Source of the DNA: Nectonema munidae
Taxonomy: Eukaryota; Nematomorpha; Nectonematoida; Nectonematidae
Assembly (NCBI GenBank): GCA_030549495.1
Contig: JAUIRK010000765.1
Location: 20,498-84,497, forward strand
Length of the DNA: 64,000 nucleotides
Direction: 5' to 3'
Shown here: positions 51,007 through 63,242 of the stretch, piece by piece
Layout of the letters: each line of letters begins with the position of its first letter
How positions within the stretch are numbered: position 1 is the first letter of the stretch
Made by a program: the position numbers and the translations under genes
The notes under the pieces: generated by a model
Told to the model about the DNA's origin: nothing
The model's database searches: none
Seen by the model: the letters and a program-made list of their open reading frames with translations, nothing else

Positions 51007-51600
51007 GAGCCTATCTGGTTCTTAGGGTGCACCACTCAGCTTAACAGTTGAAGTTAAGTGGTTCCATCCAAAAGGCTCCCAAAAAGTGGCGATTTAAAAG
51101 GGAGATAAGCCCCCTCCCCTTTTTTTACTGGCCCACATGTTGCCCCCCTCCCCATTTTATGACGTTTATTAAAAAATATTAAAAAGTTTGTGAAAAAATA
51201 TAGTAAATTATAAACTAAATTTATTGTGAATTTCAGTTTTATTTGTACACTGCTATGTAGAATACAACTTGTAAAAGCATAAAATAAATAAAAAATATAC
51301 TATATTTGCTCATTTTATTTCAAAGAAAAAAATTTGAGATTTAAAAATCCTTACCAAAATTTCAATGTTTCTGGATACAAAAAACGGAGGTATAAATGAA
51401 ATTAGCAGAGCATTTTTGTTTTAAAAAATTACAAGTCTTATCTAACAAAACATAGCCACTGATACGGCCCCCGCCCACACATTTAAAAACTTAGAATCAC
51501 TACTGCTCCCAAATCTTAAAAACTAAAATCACAAATTACTGGGATTAACTATCTTCAAGCATATAGCCTTTTTGCTGAAAGTAGCGACATTAACTCTTAT
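51007..51600 (+). mobile_element. tRNA-derived SINE family 2, split by a MITE
   Basis: Head at 51007-51083 (GGAGCCT start, GGTTCCATCC as a damaged B box, AGGCTCC end) and tail at 51506-51600 (CAAGCATATAGCC) match the intact copy at 56374-56560 in order. The middle, 51084-51505, is a separate hAT MITE. The head ends pair as a tRNA acceptor stem. Confidence 0.82.
51084..51505. mobile_element. hAT MITE family M2, nested in a SINE
   Basis: 422 bp flanked by CTCCCAAA on both sides (51076-51083, 51506-51513). Tips AAGTGGCGATT and, inverted, CAGTAGTGATTCTAAG. The 8-bp duplication falls exactly where alignment to the uninterrupted SINE at 56.4 kb breaks, which fixes both limits. Confidence 0.88.
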
Positions 51601-51654
51601 CGTCGCATTTCTTAAATGTTTATATTTTTCAAAAAATTATTTTAGGCAAATTAA

Positions 51655-52110
51655 AAACTTTTCTGCCAAAGCATAACTTAATCTCTCTAAATATATTTGG
51701 TTTTTCTGCTAAGCGATCTACACAAGATGAGTTATTTTCTATTATTTTTAATATTTCTAACTTTTTCAATAAAAATGATGTGACTTAAGATATATTTTTA
51801 TACTTCAAAAAAGCATTCAATTCGGATAATCATATTATTCTATGTTTAAAATTATACAGATATGGTTTTAGAGATTCTATTCTTAACTGGACCATCTAGT
51901 TTTATTTTCACATCTCAATCATGTCTTCAAAAATTCTTCTTCTATTTCTTATGTTAATACAGGTATCCCTCAGAGATATATTCTTGATCCTTTTTGTATT
52001 TTAGTTTTTATTAAATGCCATATTTAAACTTAATTTGAACAATGTTTAATACATCTTTTAAGAGGATTTCAATAAAATAAAGTCAAAGTATATGATATTT
52101 AGTTTATTAT
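51655..52110 (+). pseudogene. LINE reverse transcriptase fragment
   Basis: Plus-strand pieces of the RT core: LNIFGFSAKRSTQDELFSII (family QFGFR..ST.DAL), YFKKAFNSDNHIILCLKLYR (DL.KAFDTVDH.IL..KL), YGFRDSILNWT and NTGIPQRYILDPF (GVPQGS.LGPLLF). Several stops. Probably the same broad CR1/Jockey group as the 19.4-kb fragment. Confidence 0.75.
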
Positions 52111-52670
52111 TTATTAAAAATAATAAAGAGTGTTTAATTTTAAAAATCATAAGAATCTAAGAAATTACAAAAAATATAATTAAAAATTATAATATATGGA
52201 TTATATAATTATTGATAAAATAATATACTTTAATTTTATCATAATTATGTTTTCAGTATTTTTTTAAGTCTGTAAAAGTTAAACGAGTTGTAATAAAAAA
52301 TTTACTTACGAAGTTGGCATAAATTAAACTGTTTGACATGAATTAGTTACACCCTAAAAGAATTCTTTTATTTTGGAGTTAATATTGACCCTCAACCAGT
52401 GATTGGATTCAAATTTCGTTTGAGACTACTACAACCTACTCGAAAATCGTTGGAAACTACTTTTCCAAATTACTCGATCGAAAACCCTATGTGAATTTAT
52501 ATATTTAGGCTTTCCTACTACACATTTTAATTGTATCTATCCAAACCTTATACAATGAAAAATTTCATGTTTTAAAGTGAAAAAAGCTTGTACGCAAAAC
52601 TTGTTTAATACTTCAAAAATATTGTGAAAAAATGGAAAATAAAAAAAACAGAATTATAATCTCAATCGAA
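52111..52670. other. spacer, no gene seen
   Basis: AT-rich, featureless up to the M1 MITE. Confidence 0.4.
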
Positions 52671-52847
52671 GGGGCGAGACTTTTTACACAAATACACCCA
52701 AATATACCCAAATACATCAAAATAGATGAAAATAAATTTAAATATTAAAAGAATAAGTTAAATATACATAGAAGAATTATTCTCAGGATAAAACTAATTT
52801 AACTTATTTGTGTGTATTTGGGTATATTTGGGTAAAAAGTCCTACCG
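52671..52847. mobile_element. hAT MITE family M1, copy 2 (internally deleted)
   Basis: 177 bp. Same tips (GGGCGAGACTTTTTAC; inverted CGGTAGGACTTTTTACCC) and the same AGAATAAGTTAAATATA interior as copy 1, but about 150 bp shorter in the middle. Flanks CAATCGAA / CAGTCGAA match at 7 of 8. Confidence 0.88.
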
Positions 52848-52879
52848 CAGTCGAAGTATTTCCAGATTGCCTCTTGATT

Positions 52880-55003
52880 TTGATTGACTTCATCTTCTTG
52901 CTTTCTTTTTACTCTTGTGTCATCTGTGATTCTTTCTCAACCATGTTTTAACTGTATCTTTTGCCTTCCAATTTTTTAGCGGCATGCCATTTAAATTTAT
53001 TATCATGAGGTTTAGATGTTATGAACTGACAATCTGTTTCTTTTTTCAGAACATATATTGTTCATCATTGAAAAGCCTCTCTCTGCTTACGCTGTACTAA
53101 CAGCGACGACATTCAATATATTTTTAGCCCTTTTTATGCTCTCTGGTTGTCCGATGCATGTAAAGTTTTCGTTTGAATTAATGAGTCTCTATATTAATTG
53201 AGATCGATTCGATGACAAAAAAATCTTTAGAAATTTATGAGGCTTTCCTCGCCTTCTTTCTATGGAATAATCATCTCTTGGATCTGCCATGAATTCGGCT
53301 TTAAAAAATATTAAAACTCGAGGATTTTGTGGTCAATCTCAGTCGAACAAGATGATGCTTTAATAAAGTTATTGCTCATCATACGGTTTTCAATGTTTTT
53401 AATCACTTTTTGAAGAAGATTTTGACGTGGAATTCTGACTATTTTAGAATTTTCAACCCACTCCATTTCTTTCAACTCTTCCATAATTTTTTTATCTGCT
53501 TCTTTTTCGTAAACACTCTTAATTTCAATCATCAATTTAAAAGCGTTGATCGATCTTTTAATGATTTTATCTGCTTTTTGAATCGTTATATTTCTCGCTT
53601 GCAAACCGATGGACAATATTGAGATTTCTAGAAGAATATCAATCATCAAAGCCAAATCATAGAGAAAACTTTTGTTTGATAATCGTGATCCCATCCCCAA
53701 AAAGCCTTCGTTTGAAAAAAGCTTATAAAGAGAAAGGTAGCCACACCATACAGCAATAGTAGCCCTCAAACTACAAGCTGCCCACCTGGGACCCAAAACC
53801 CTACCTATTTTTAAAATTTGTTGCCCTAGCTCTCATAAAATTTTAAAAACTCATTTTGATTTTTGTTTGACTAATGAAAAATTTTATAGATCTTATCAAT
53901 GAATATTTTTAAATGATTAACCTGCTTTACATCATGCACGGAGTCATTCAGTACCAAATGTTACCGGTGATTAAAGCAATGCCAAAGAACAATATTGGGA
54001 AAAAATTTTCTGAATCGAACATCTACGCCTGAATGACGTCTAAGCGTGACACTAGCTCCATCTGAGCAAAAAGCAACTAAATTTTCTCTCAAATAATCCT
54101 CGTTAATACCACTATTCTTTAAACTTGATAAAAGCGATGAAAAAATGTTTTCTGCACCCTGATCCTCAAGTTCAACCAAATCAAAAAATATAACTGGTGA
54201 AACTTCAGTGTTCTCTACCTTCAAAAAATGATCAGCACGGATTTGTTGGATATGGTGGAAGCTTCGTCTACAATTATGGAAAATTTCCGTTTTCTTCAAT
54301 AATTTTGGTGAAAACTTTCTTTTTAAGATTTGTTGAAATGTGGTCAACAATCTTTCCGGCCGTTTTACGAGAGTGAAGCCCAACTCCCATTTGTACACCA
54401 TTTATTTATTGAAGCTCAACCAAATACTCTATATCAGAAAAAGGTCTGCAGTTTTTTGCCATACTGTAAACTGTATTAAAAACCTTGATTGTTGAGACTA
54501 AAAACTTTTCATTGATTTTATCAAAACTTTCGCTAATTGTGGTTTTTAAAACTTCAGTGCTTTCTTTGACACAAATTGAATGCGCCTTAGATAAAAAAAA
54601 TGATCTCGAATTTTTTTCCTCAAAGAAGCATGGCGAGAAGTTTTTGTATTTCCAGATGGCCAACGCTGCAGCTGGGCCACTCGGTAGCGTAGTCCAGAGA
54701 CAAAGAGATTTAATTTTTCGCTTTTTGAACAAGGCATGCTAGTTTTTTGTTTTGAATGATGAGACCAATATATTTTGCGTTGAATGTGTTGAATTGGTCC
54801 TCATTCTATCAAACTGGTAGAACTGGAATAAATGGATCCGATGCGTTTGAACTTTCTGGAACTTCGTCAAAAATATTTTCAACATTTGATTCTGACTGAA
54901 AAGGTTGAGATACATATTTCATTCCATCAATTTTATCTTTTTTCGAGTTTTTATTCATGAAATTTATTATACTTCTTTGTCTTTTCATAATAACTAGCAA
55001 CTT
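52880..55003 (-). pseudogene. KIAA1586-like hAT transposase, decayed
   Basis: Minus strand. N-terminal KRQRSIINFMNKN near 54980; LPSGPAAALAIWKYKNFSPC, FFLSKAHSICVKESTEVLK, STIKVFNTVYSMAKN and RPFSDIEYLVELQ at 54732-54406; FDLVELEDQGAENIFSSLLS, AFCSDGASV and NIVLWHCFNHR to 53961; WAACSLRATIAVWCGYLSLY and FLYDLALMIDILLEIS near 53796-53600; and the hAT dimerisation part near 53150-53020 (VVAVSTA, ERGFSMMNNICSEKRNRLS). Each block aligns in order with the KIAA1586/ZBED-type proteins. Many breaks, and no clear terminal repeats. A third hAT lineage in the window. Confidence 0.82.
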
Positions 55004-56073
55004 TTCAATACACCGAGTTTTTGAAAATTTTATGAAGCAAGACGAATCTAAAATGCAAAAATCATTATAAATTAGTTTTGAAAAGTTTTCATTATACGAA
55101 TTAAAATGAAAAATAAATTATCAAAATTTTTTCAAAATTTTTTTTTGAAATCCTGAAGGCAAAATGAAAATTAAAAAATTTTTTTTTTGATTTTTTGTAG
55201 TTTGGTCAAAATATTAAAAGTAATTTCAAAAAGGTAAATTTTAAATATGTTTCACTACTTTTAAAACTAAAGATTTTTATACCAAAAGTGAAAGAATTTG
55301 AAAAAACTATGAAAAGAGGTGATTTTTCACGGTGAGGTTGTATAAGGTTAAATTGAAAAACAACAGTTCAAATGATATTCAGTGTTAGTTTCAGTTAAGA
55401 ATTGAAAGGTCAAAGATTTTTTTTTCATTATTTGATCTCGAATATTTTCATGTCTGTGAAACATTCATATTACAAGTGATACTAATTTGGAATGTTGTTT
55501 TTCGAAAGACGATGAAACAGTCTTTTATGTTTATTGTCAAGTGTAATAATAAGAACTTGGATAGAGGAACTTGGGAAGTTTGCATGTGATGTATATGATT
55601 TTTTTCATGATAAGATAAGTGAAAGAATGTACAAAATCAAAACATACATATATATATTTAATCATAAACATACAGTAAACACATGCACTATACCGAAAAT
55701 ATTTCAAATTTTAATAATAAATAAAAATAATTAACGAGATGAAAATAAAAATATATTTTGGAAATTTGTAACTCTTTTGAGAATACTCGCTAAAAATTCA
55801 AATTTTTTTGAAACTATTCTATCGAGTAGGAGCAAACCGGCTGAATCCCACCACTGCCCTCAACTATCATAAAAGCTTTATTTAGAATATAATAGTTCAA
55901 AATTGCTAAGGATGTTTTATATTTTCTAAAAAAATGCCTAAAAGTTTTTTTCTCATCATGTCTATCGTATTTTGTTACATGCTAATGTTATTTCGGTAAT
56001 TCTTATGAATATCTTTTAAGTGAATTACAAGAATCAACAAATTTGATAATTTCATCATTTGCACTTCTACTAT
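55004..56073. other. spacer, no gene seen
   Basis: AT-rich. The open frame at 55534-55734 is unassigned. Confidence 0.4.
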
Positions 56074-56130
56074 GGCGTGACTTTTTACCCAAACTCTTTA
56101 CAAAAAGTAAAAATAATTGAACTCTTTGAT
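56074..56130 (+). repeat. lone M1-type MITE end
   Basis: GGCGTGACTTTTTACCCAAA matches the left tip of M1 copies 1 and 2, but no matching right tip follows. A truncated or related element. Confidence 0.55.
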
Positions 56131-56373
56131 TATTTTGAAAGATTAGAGCGTTTTTCTCATTTTTTCCAATTATTTTTCAGCTCAAGTGAAATATAAATTT
56201 TTATATGCCATTATTGAATTTTTCACTTTTAGTTAAGCCATTTGTCTATTTAAAACCTGCTGCATTTTTATAAGCTAATTTACTAATTAAAAATTGAAGT
56301 AGGCTAATTTTTGGTATAAAAAGTATAATTTTTGGGGTCGGCATTTTTTAGCCATTTTACACCCTTTAAAAAT

Positions 56374-56560
56374 GGAGCCTCAATGGTTGTTAGGGTGTAC
56401 CTCTCAGCTTAACAGTTGAAGGTCAGGGGTTCGATCCCCAAGGCTCCCAACTCTAAAAACAAATCAACAAAAACGGTGATTAACCATCTATCTTATGCAT
56501 AATGCGAGCATATAGCCTTACCACTGAAAGTGCTTTGATATCTCCAACCAACCCTCTAAA
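56374..56560 (+). mobile_element. tRNA-derived SINE family 2, intact copy
   Basis: The first 74 nt mimic a tRNA: GGAGCCT and AGGCTCC pair fully as a 7-bp acceptor stem, and a T arm has GGGG-TTCGATC-CCC with a perfect B box GGTTCGATCCC. The D and anticodon arms do not fold well. The non-tRNA tail (GCATATAGCCTTACCACTGA) is shared with the copy at 51.0-51.6 kb, so it is a SINE rather than a gene. Confidence 0.8.
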
Positions 56561-57576
56561 AATGGCGATATCTTTATTTTTATGAAATTTTAGATTTTTC
56601 TTAGTTTTTTCTTATTACACGGTATAATGCTAATTTTAATGATATTTTTACTTAGGATGGGGCCAAGGTTCTTTTTTTTTTTAATATTTTCAGCAGAATC
56701 AATAAATTTTTGGGATAATATACCAGTAGTTAATATTTTTTTTCTTTACATTTAAAACCTTTAAATTTTTCCAATTTATTTCATTTAGAGTTTATAATAC
56801 ATGAATCACAGTTAAAATAACAAAATAAGCTTTGTATTTTTTTCCTTTTGCTAATGCCTTTTCTTTTTTTTAAATTTATAATTTTATCTTAAAATGTTTA
56901 TACACTTGAGCGCACCTTATTCTTGTGTACCTTAAACTTCATAATTTTATTGTAAAATATAGCTTTTTTAATTGATTCTCTCATTTTTATCTTTTAGTCT
57001 TGAACTGAATAAATCAACTTTTGTCACTCATTTCAACTACTAATATAATTCCGCATACTTTTCTCTGATGTACTTACAAGACCTGCTTGCGCATAGCGTT
57101 TTGATACGAAATATATCCTGAACAACTGAAATGGAATCTTGATATCTATAGGAAATTTTTTTATTTATTTAATCTTTATTCTTGTGATTTTTTTTGTTTT
57201 TATATGAAATCCAAAATCAATAGTTTTTGTGAGTTGTTAGCCATATTAAAATTGAAATTTAAAAACCTTGAAGATAAGATTTATAGCTGTGTTATGAATT
57301 ATTTATAGACCATTAAATATTTATAAATCATTTATAGATGAGGTATATGAGTCTATAGTTTGGGCACTTGCAACCGTAATAGATACGCCTATATGATTAG
57401 TTTATTCTTCCTATAATTCCATTGAAAAATTATAATTCAGCCCACCTTACTTTAAATAAAGTTATATATCCTCTGAATTTCAACCATAAAAAAATTGTTT
57501 TACAAATATTAAAATTTTATTTACATGTTCTAGTTTTATTAGCCATATTAGTTCAAATCCTAACTATTTTGTTCAT
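56561..57576. other. spacer, no gene seen
   Basis: AT-rich, with no supported feature. Confidence 0.4.
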
Positions 57577-57580
57577 TTAA

Positions 57581-59932
57581 CCCTTATTACCCCTTTGGGT
57601 CCATTTTGGTTTTTTTCTATTTTAAAACTCTAAAAAAAATTTTTTGATAGAAAATATTTTTTTGATACATCGTGACTTTATTTTATATATATGAATAAAG
57701 ATTTTTTGATGCATTTTTAGTTTATTAGAATATTGATACAACGGTGAGAAAAAAAGTCACACTAAGCCCCTTCGGGTCCATTTTGTACAATGTATTTTTT
57801 TTTAATAACATGCTTTAAAATTCAAATTTTTAAAAGTAACAATATTTTTTGTATTAGATATAAACAACGATAATATATTTATTTCAGATAAAAAAATTAT
57901 AAAGTTGATATACTTCCTGTAAAGCTCGCTGATCACTTAGTTTACTTATTTTTAAAATTTTTTTGAAATTTTTTTCTTACTCCATTCTGCTAAAATGTCA
58001 AATATCATATTGAAAATATCTAAAAAAAGAATTTTAAGTGAGCCATCGTCTTCAGATTCTTCTAAGAATGATGACTTTCTTTCTGAACTTGAAGATCACC
58101 TTTCTGTACAAGAAGACACCACTAGTTCAGATGATTGTACCTATGAAAATGATTCTCAAGAGCATTTTGATAAGAGTGTTTTTTCTAAAGATGGTATGAC
58201 ACGTTGGAACCTAGATCCTCCAAATAATTTAGGAAGGCGTTCATCTACCAATATCATTCTTGCAAAACCAGGCCCGACAACACATGCTCTTTCCCAAATA
58301 ACAGATGAACAGTTCGCATTCTTACTTTTTTTTTACGCCAAAAATTCTTCAAATGATTATTACAAATACAAATATTAAAGGTGAAGAAAAATTCAAAGAT
58401 AAATGGATGATTTTAAACGAAGTAGAGCTGAAAGCATTTTTAGGCGTTTTGATTTTGCTTGGTGTATAAGTCTAAAAACGAATCTACAAAAAACTTATGG
58501 AGCAATGAGAACGGAAGGCCAATTTTTCCAGCAACAATGACTAGACATCGGTTTGAAGAACTTTGCTGCACAATAAGATTTGATGATCAAAAATCAAGAA
58601 GCAAAAGAAGAGAAAAGGACAAATTTGCAGCTATACGAGATTTATGGGAAGAGTGGAGTAGATTGCCTGAAAGATATAATAACTTGAACTTCTTTGCTAC
58701 TGTTGACGAACAATTGAAAAGTTTCCGTGGCAAAGCTCCTTTTAGGCAATATATGCCGAAAAAACCAGCCAAATACGGCCTCAAGTTTTGGATATTATGC
58801 GATGCTTCATCAAGTTATGCATGGCGCATCCAACCGTATCTGGGCAAAAACTTCGACACAGTTCAAACAAATTTAGCGGAGAACATTGTTATGAGTCTTT
58901 CGCAAGGACTCAAAGGTCATAACTTAACCTTTGATAATTTTTTTTCTTCATTTTCACTAGCACAAAAACTCCTAAAAATAAAATTACTTCGGTCGGGACT
59001 ATAAGAAAAAACAAGAAGTCTTTACCGGATGGATTTAGTTCATGTAAAGGTCGTCTTCAGTATAGTTCTCTTTTTTACTTCAATGAAGACGTTACAATTT
59101 TATCTTATATGCCTAAAAAGTATAAATCTGTAGTTTTACAAAGTACTTATCATCATGATAAAGAAGTTGAAAATAACTTGAAAAAAACTCCATTGATGAT
59201 AAAGGACTACAACAAAACAAAAGCAGGCGTGGATACATTTGATCAGCTCACATCTTACTACACTGTTTCTAGAAGAACAAGCAGATGGTCGATGTGTACT
59301 TTTTATAACATTGTGGATATATCTGCACTTAATGCGTTTGTACTTTTTTGTGAAACGATTAAAAATTGGCAGACAGGATGTCCTTACAAAAGAAGACTTT
59401 TTCTTGACAATTTAGGAAAGCAACTAGTAAAGGAGCACATTGAAACAAGAAAAACTATGCCAAGGAATGTTACATCAAAAAACTTGGTTGAAAAAATAAA
59501 AAGAGGATTTTCCAATGAAAACTTAGATGTGAAAGAAAAAAAAGAATTCGGAGTAGGTGTCATATGTGTGAAGGAGACAAAAAGTTTGACTCAGTATGCT
59601 TTTTATGTGACAAACATGCATGCAAGGAACATTATGTACGTGTCTGTAAAAAGTGTATTTGACACTTTTATTTGTTATATCTTTTTTAAATAAAATTTTT
59701 AATAATTCTGTTTGTTTGCCAAGGTTTCAAATAAAAGAAAATACGAATTTTCACCAGCAATAATAGAGTAAAATTTTGAAAATTTTATCTATGAACGTCA
59801 TGTGTATTTAGAAATAATACAATGATTTAGGTAACAGAAAAAAAAATAAAAAACAATTACAAAAAAACAGACATGGGCCATTTTGGACCCGAAGGGGTAA
59901 TGTGTAGCATCGAATTGAAGGGGTAATAAGGG
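57581..59932 (+). mobile_element. full-length piggyBac transposon
   Basis: 2352 bp between TTAA (57577-57580) and TTAA (59933-59936), the fixed piggyBac target. The tips are perfect inverted repeats, CCCTTATTACCCCTT, followed by subterminal GGGTCCATTTTG words in inverted pairs. The size is usual for an autonomous member; the transposase inside is broken. Confidence 0.95.
57995..59683 (+). pseudogene. piggyBac transposase, broken
   Basis: Starts at 57995 (MSNIILKISKKRIL) with the acidic N-terminal region, then RWNLDPPNN. Catalytic Asp blocks: FFATVDEQLKSFRGKAPFRQ (about 58690), FWILCDASSSYAWRI (about 58790) and KAGVDTFDQLTSYYTVSRRT (about 59225); NLTFDNFFSS lies between. The C-terminal Cys-rich finger is visible in a shifted frame at about 59585-59660 (VCFLCDKHACKEHYVRVC). 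Breaks: frame change in a T run near 58330, a stop near 58467, a frame change near 58985 and another near 59545. All catalytic residues remain, so the copy is inactive but not old. Confidence 0.9.
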
Positions 59933-59936
59933 TTAA

Positions 59937-60679
59937 GTTTAGTTTAATAAAAATATTTACAACATGAAACCCAAAGTTTAACTTCAGAATCACCTTGTAT
60001 ATACCGTACTGTGTTAGAGAAAGATTCGGAGCCATCAGATGTGTGTATGCCAACTTCTCTATGTTCACCCTAGTTAGTTATATTTATTGTATTTATGACG
60101 AACATAATTATTTTTTTAAATCCAAGCAAATTTCATCTGATCCCTTTGAAACTTGATAACTTTTTGAACAAAAATGATTGGTATAGGTTTATTAATTTAG
60201 GAAGGGATAAACACTCATATAATAAGTTTTATTATACTTTAGAAGAAATTGGGCAATTCACCGATGCTAGGAATAAAAAAATCTCATGTTACAATCATTT
60301 TGTGTAACAAGATATTATACCAAGTTAAAAAGATGTCACAACTTTCAAAGATCATATTCTAAATTTGTAATCCCATATTTTAGGTTTCCAACTTCTAAAA
60401 GGTATTTAAAATATAAAGTAACTTTTGGAATGAATTTTTATATAACTCGGAACTCATTTGTACTTCGTCTTATAATTTTAAATATAAAATAAAAGAATAC
60501 TTTATAAGTAAATATGAAATGAATTGTATAATTAAGGAGTGTTTCTTATGTTCAACCTAGTAACATTAACTCCTATTTATAGTATATATATACCCTCATC
60601 TTGAGTATTCTGAATAATTTTCTCCATAATTATACATAAATATTTATCAAACCCTGTCTTCATATATGATTCGTAGCAT
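59937..60679. other. spacer, no gene seen
   Basis: AT-rich. Short frames at 60095-60307 and 60286-60492 are I/F/Y/K-rich and unassigned. Confidence 0.4.
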
Positions 60680-61440
60680 TTGTATAATCTTTCCTTCTTT
60701 GTGATGTTTTTTTCTTCCTTTTTTTACTATTTAGTTATATTTTTCCTCCTACCCCTATTTTCTCTACCCATCTCCACTTTTACAAATACTATAACCAACT
60801 CTACACTACTGCAGTGGCAACAATCTATCGACTCAACCATCACATCACCTCTGACATCTATGCCATTATCACAACTCATTTTAAAGAAACACTTTCACTC
60901 ACTCCCTCGGAACATCATTCGCTGGCTCTCATCCCATTGCCCTTGTAATGCATACTTCTTCAAATTCAAACTTCACTCAAACCCTTTCTGTCGTTACAGC
61001 TGTTCGTACATTGAAACACCTACACATATCCTCCTTTATTGTCCAATTTTTGATTCTCACCGACACCAACTCCTTGATAAAAGTCGCTTCTTTTTTAAAG
61101 ATATTCCATCCTCTTTACATGATCTTCTACAACATCCACTACTCATCAAACATCTCTCCCTTCTCATAACCACAATCGAACCTATACTCTCTGCAACCCA
61201 AACACTCATTCCTCCCTCAAATATCTAATAACAATAAGCCACTATCACCACTAATCCATGCATTCCACAAAACAATCTAATGTCTACACCCATAAAAATC
61301 TTCCAAATTTTCTTTTTCTATTTCAGAAAGACCCACAAAACTAAACTTACACTTTGAAGACCAAATTCCAGCAGACTTGCAAGCATATCAGCTCCAGCTG
61401 GAAAGTGCTTAGAAATCTCCATACCTACCTACCTACCTAC
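60680..61440 (+). pseudogene. LINE ORF2 C-terminal end with (CTAC)n tail
   Basis: Plus-strand frame to 61228. LPRNIIRWLSSHCPCNAYFF then a zinc-knuckle motif CRYSCSYIETPTHILLYCPI (C-x3-C-x7-H-x4-C), the usual end of R1/Jockey-like ORF2 proteins. A 3' UTR of about 200 bp ends in CCATACCTACCTACCTACCT, a simple tetranucleotide tail. The 5' part is missing. Confidence 0.8.
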
Positions 61441-61980
61441 TATTTAGTTATTTATTCGCCATTCTTTTCTATGATGTAATTATTTATTTTATGATTATTA
61501 TATAAACTATTTTCAAATACATTTTTTACATATATTGTAAACTTTTCTATATTTGTTCTGGATAAAATGAATTCTATTAGGATACTCATACCAGCGCCTT
61601 GAAATGGCCTTTTGAGTTTCCTCGCATTTTAACGTGAAATTTGTAATACATCTTTTCTTCATAAATATTTTATAATGATGAAATGACATGAATATTATTA
61701 TTGTTTTCTTTGTTATGCGAAATAAATTCTTCTTCTTCTTCTTCCCCATTTAAATTCAAAATATATATTTTAGAGCTAATCCAAAAATCAATGAGTTTGT
61801 TTTTAATGAAGTCCTCAATTCTTTCAAAAGTTAAAGGGAAATTTACAACGAAGCGGTTTTGAAGGATCTATCACCACGTAATTCTCAATATATAAGAAAC
61901 ATGAAAATTTCCTTGAACTTAGAAAAGAACCCTGATCAATCAAGTATTATTATTGCATTTAATTAGAAATTTTGAATTGG
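61441..61980. other. spacer between LINE pieces
   Basis: AT-rich; a short CTT microsatellite (61729-61743). Possible faint continuation of the minus-strand LINE reading on the right side. Confidence 0.35.
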
Positions 61981-63242
61981 ACGAAGCTTGGATTTATAGA
62001 ATTATTCAGGCTCTTAGCATACATCTCAATGTCTTCAGTAGGTTGCGGTTCCTTTTTTAATATACTAGAGCTATCGAGGTAAGATTGTAAAGATTCATGA
62101 AAAATCCTAATATTTGTGAACGATTAAAAAAAACAAAGTTTAGGTTACCATTTGTAAGTTCAGCATTAAACTTCAAGATTGTTTTTATATAGAGATGGTC
62201 AGACAGGGTTGGTTCATCAAGAATTCTCCAAGAATCAACAAATCTCAGTAAATTCTGAGAGCATAGAGAAAGATCAATGTTTGATTCCAACAAGCTACCT
62301 GGTCTTACGCAAGAGAAAGTTGGGTTCGAATTTTTATCAATAATTTGAAGGTTGAACTCAAGGATTTTTTCAAACAAAAGTCTCCCTCTTGAATTACATT
62401 TGACATCCCATAAGGAATGGCGAGCATTAGTGTCACCAATAATGAAAACGTTTTCTGAAGCTAGCTTGGATAAAATATTGTAGAAAAAATAGTGTATATA
62501 CTCATCGGAATAAGGTAGGAAATAAATGGAAATACAGTAAAAGGGGAAACCATTTTACCACACAAGGTTGTAATAATAAAATCATTGGATAGGTTGGGTA
62601 TAAGAGAGACATGAAGATTGTTGAATAATTGCAGATAGAGACGGTGGATGGCTCATGTACAATATTGTAGTTTCTCAGTGGGAAAAAGGGAAACTTATCT
62701 TTATAAATGTACGGTTCGTTTAGAGAAATTATATCATACGAATTTTGTTCCAGAAAAACTTGAAGGTTGTTAAAAGCAATTAATGATTTTCTCAAATTTA
62801 TGTGTAAAATTAAAACAGCATCACTCGGTTTCAATGAACGTATTAAACGAGTTTAAGGCAAAATTTCTTTAATTATCAACCTTCTTGATATAAATTGGGC
62901 ATTGTTTTTAATAATAAATCTAGGTTTGAATTGTTTATTCTCAATAAGTTCCAAAGTTTCTTTTAATAATGTAGCGGTAACATCTTTGTCATTCCTATTA
63001 TCAAGGTTGATTGTTGCAGTACCCTTCTAATTAACCTTTATACTTTTTAATTGAACTTTGTTAGTATTTGGTTGAATTACTGATACAATTTTTTCTTTTA
63101 TTTCTTTAACCTTAAATCTGACAGGATTTCTTGTGTTAGTTTTGACCTTAACACAATTCGCTGGATTGAAGATTAGTTTGATACATAGAATGTTCAGTGG
63201 TCGTACAAACCAGTTTGCTAACAAGTTTCTCAATAATAACAT
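61981..63242 (-). pseudogene. R1/Jockey-like LINE: end of ORF1 and endonuclease
   Basis: Minus strand, from 63242: a gag-like stretch (FNPANCVKVKTNTRNPVRFK), then from 62834 the apurinic-type endonuclease: ILHINLRKSLIAFNNLQVFL, YDIISLNEPYIYKDKFPFF, IIGDTNARHSLWDVKCNSRG (the GD.NA.H..W motif) and SNIDLSLCSQNLLRFVDSWR, EPTLSDHLYI (the SDH motif). Several stops and frame changes. The reverse transcriptase should follow below about 61980 but is not readable. Confidence 0.82.

Noticed and set aside
56374-56448. Functional tRNA gene
   Set aside because: The acceptor stem and B box are good, but the D and anticodon arms fit poorly and the tail is shared with another dispersed copy, so a SINE is more likely.
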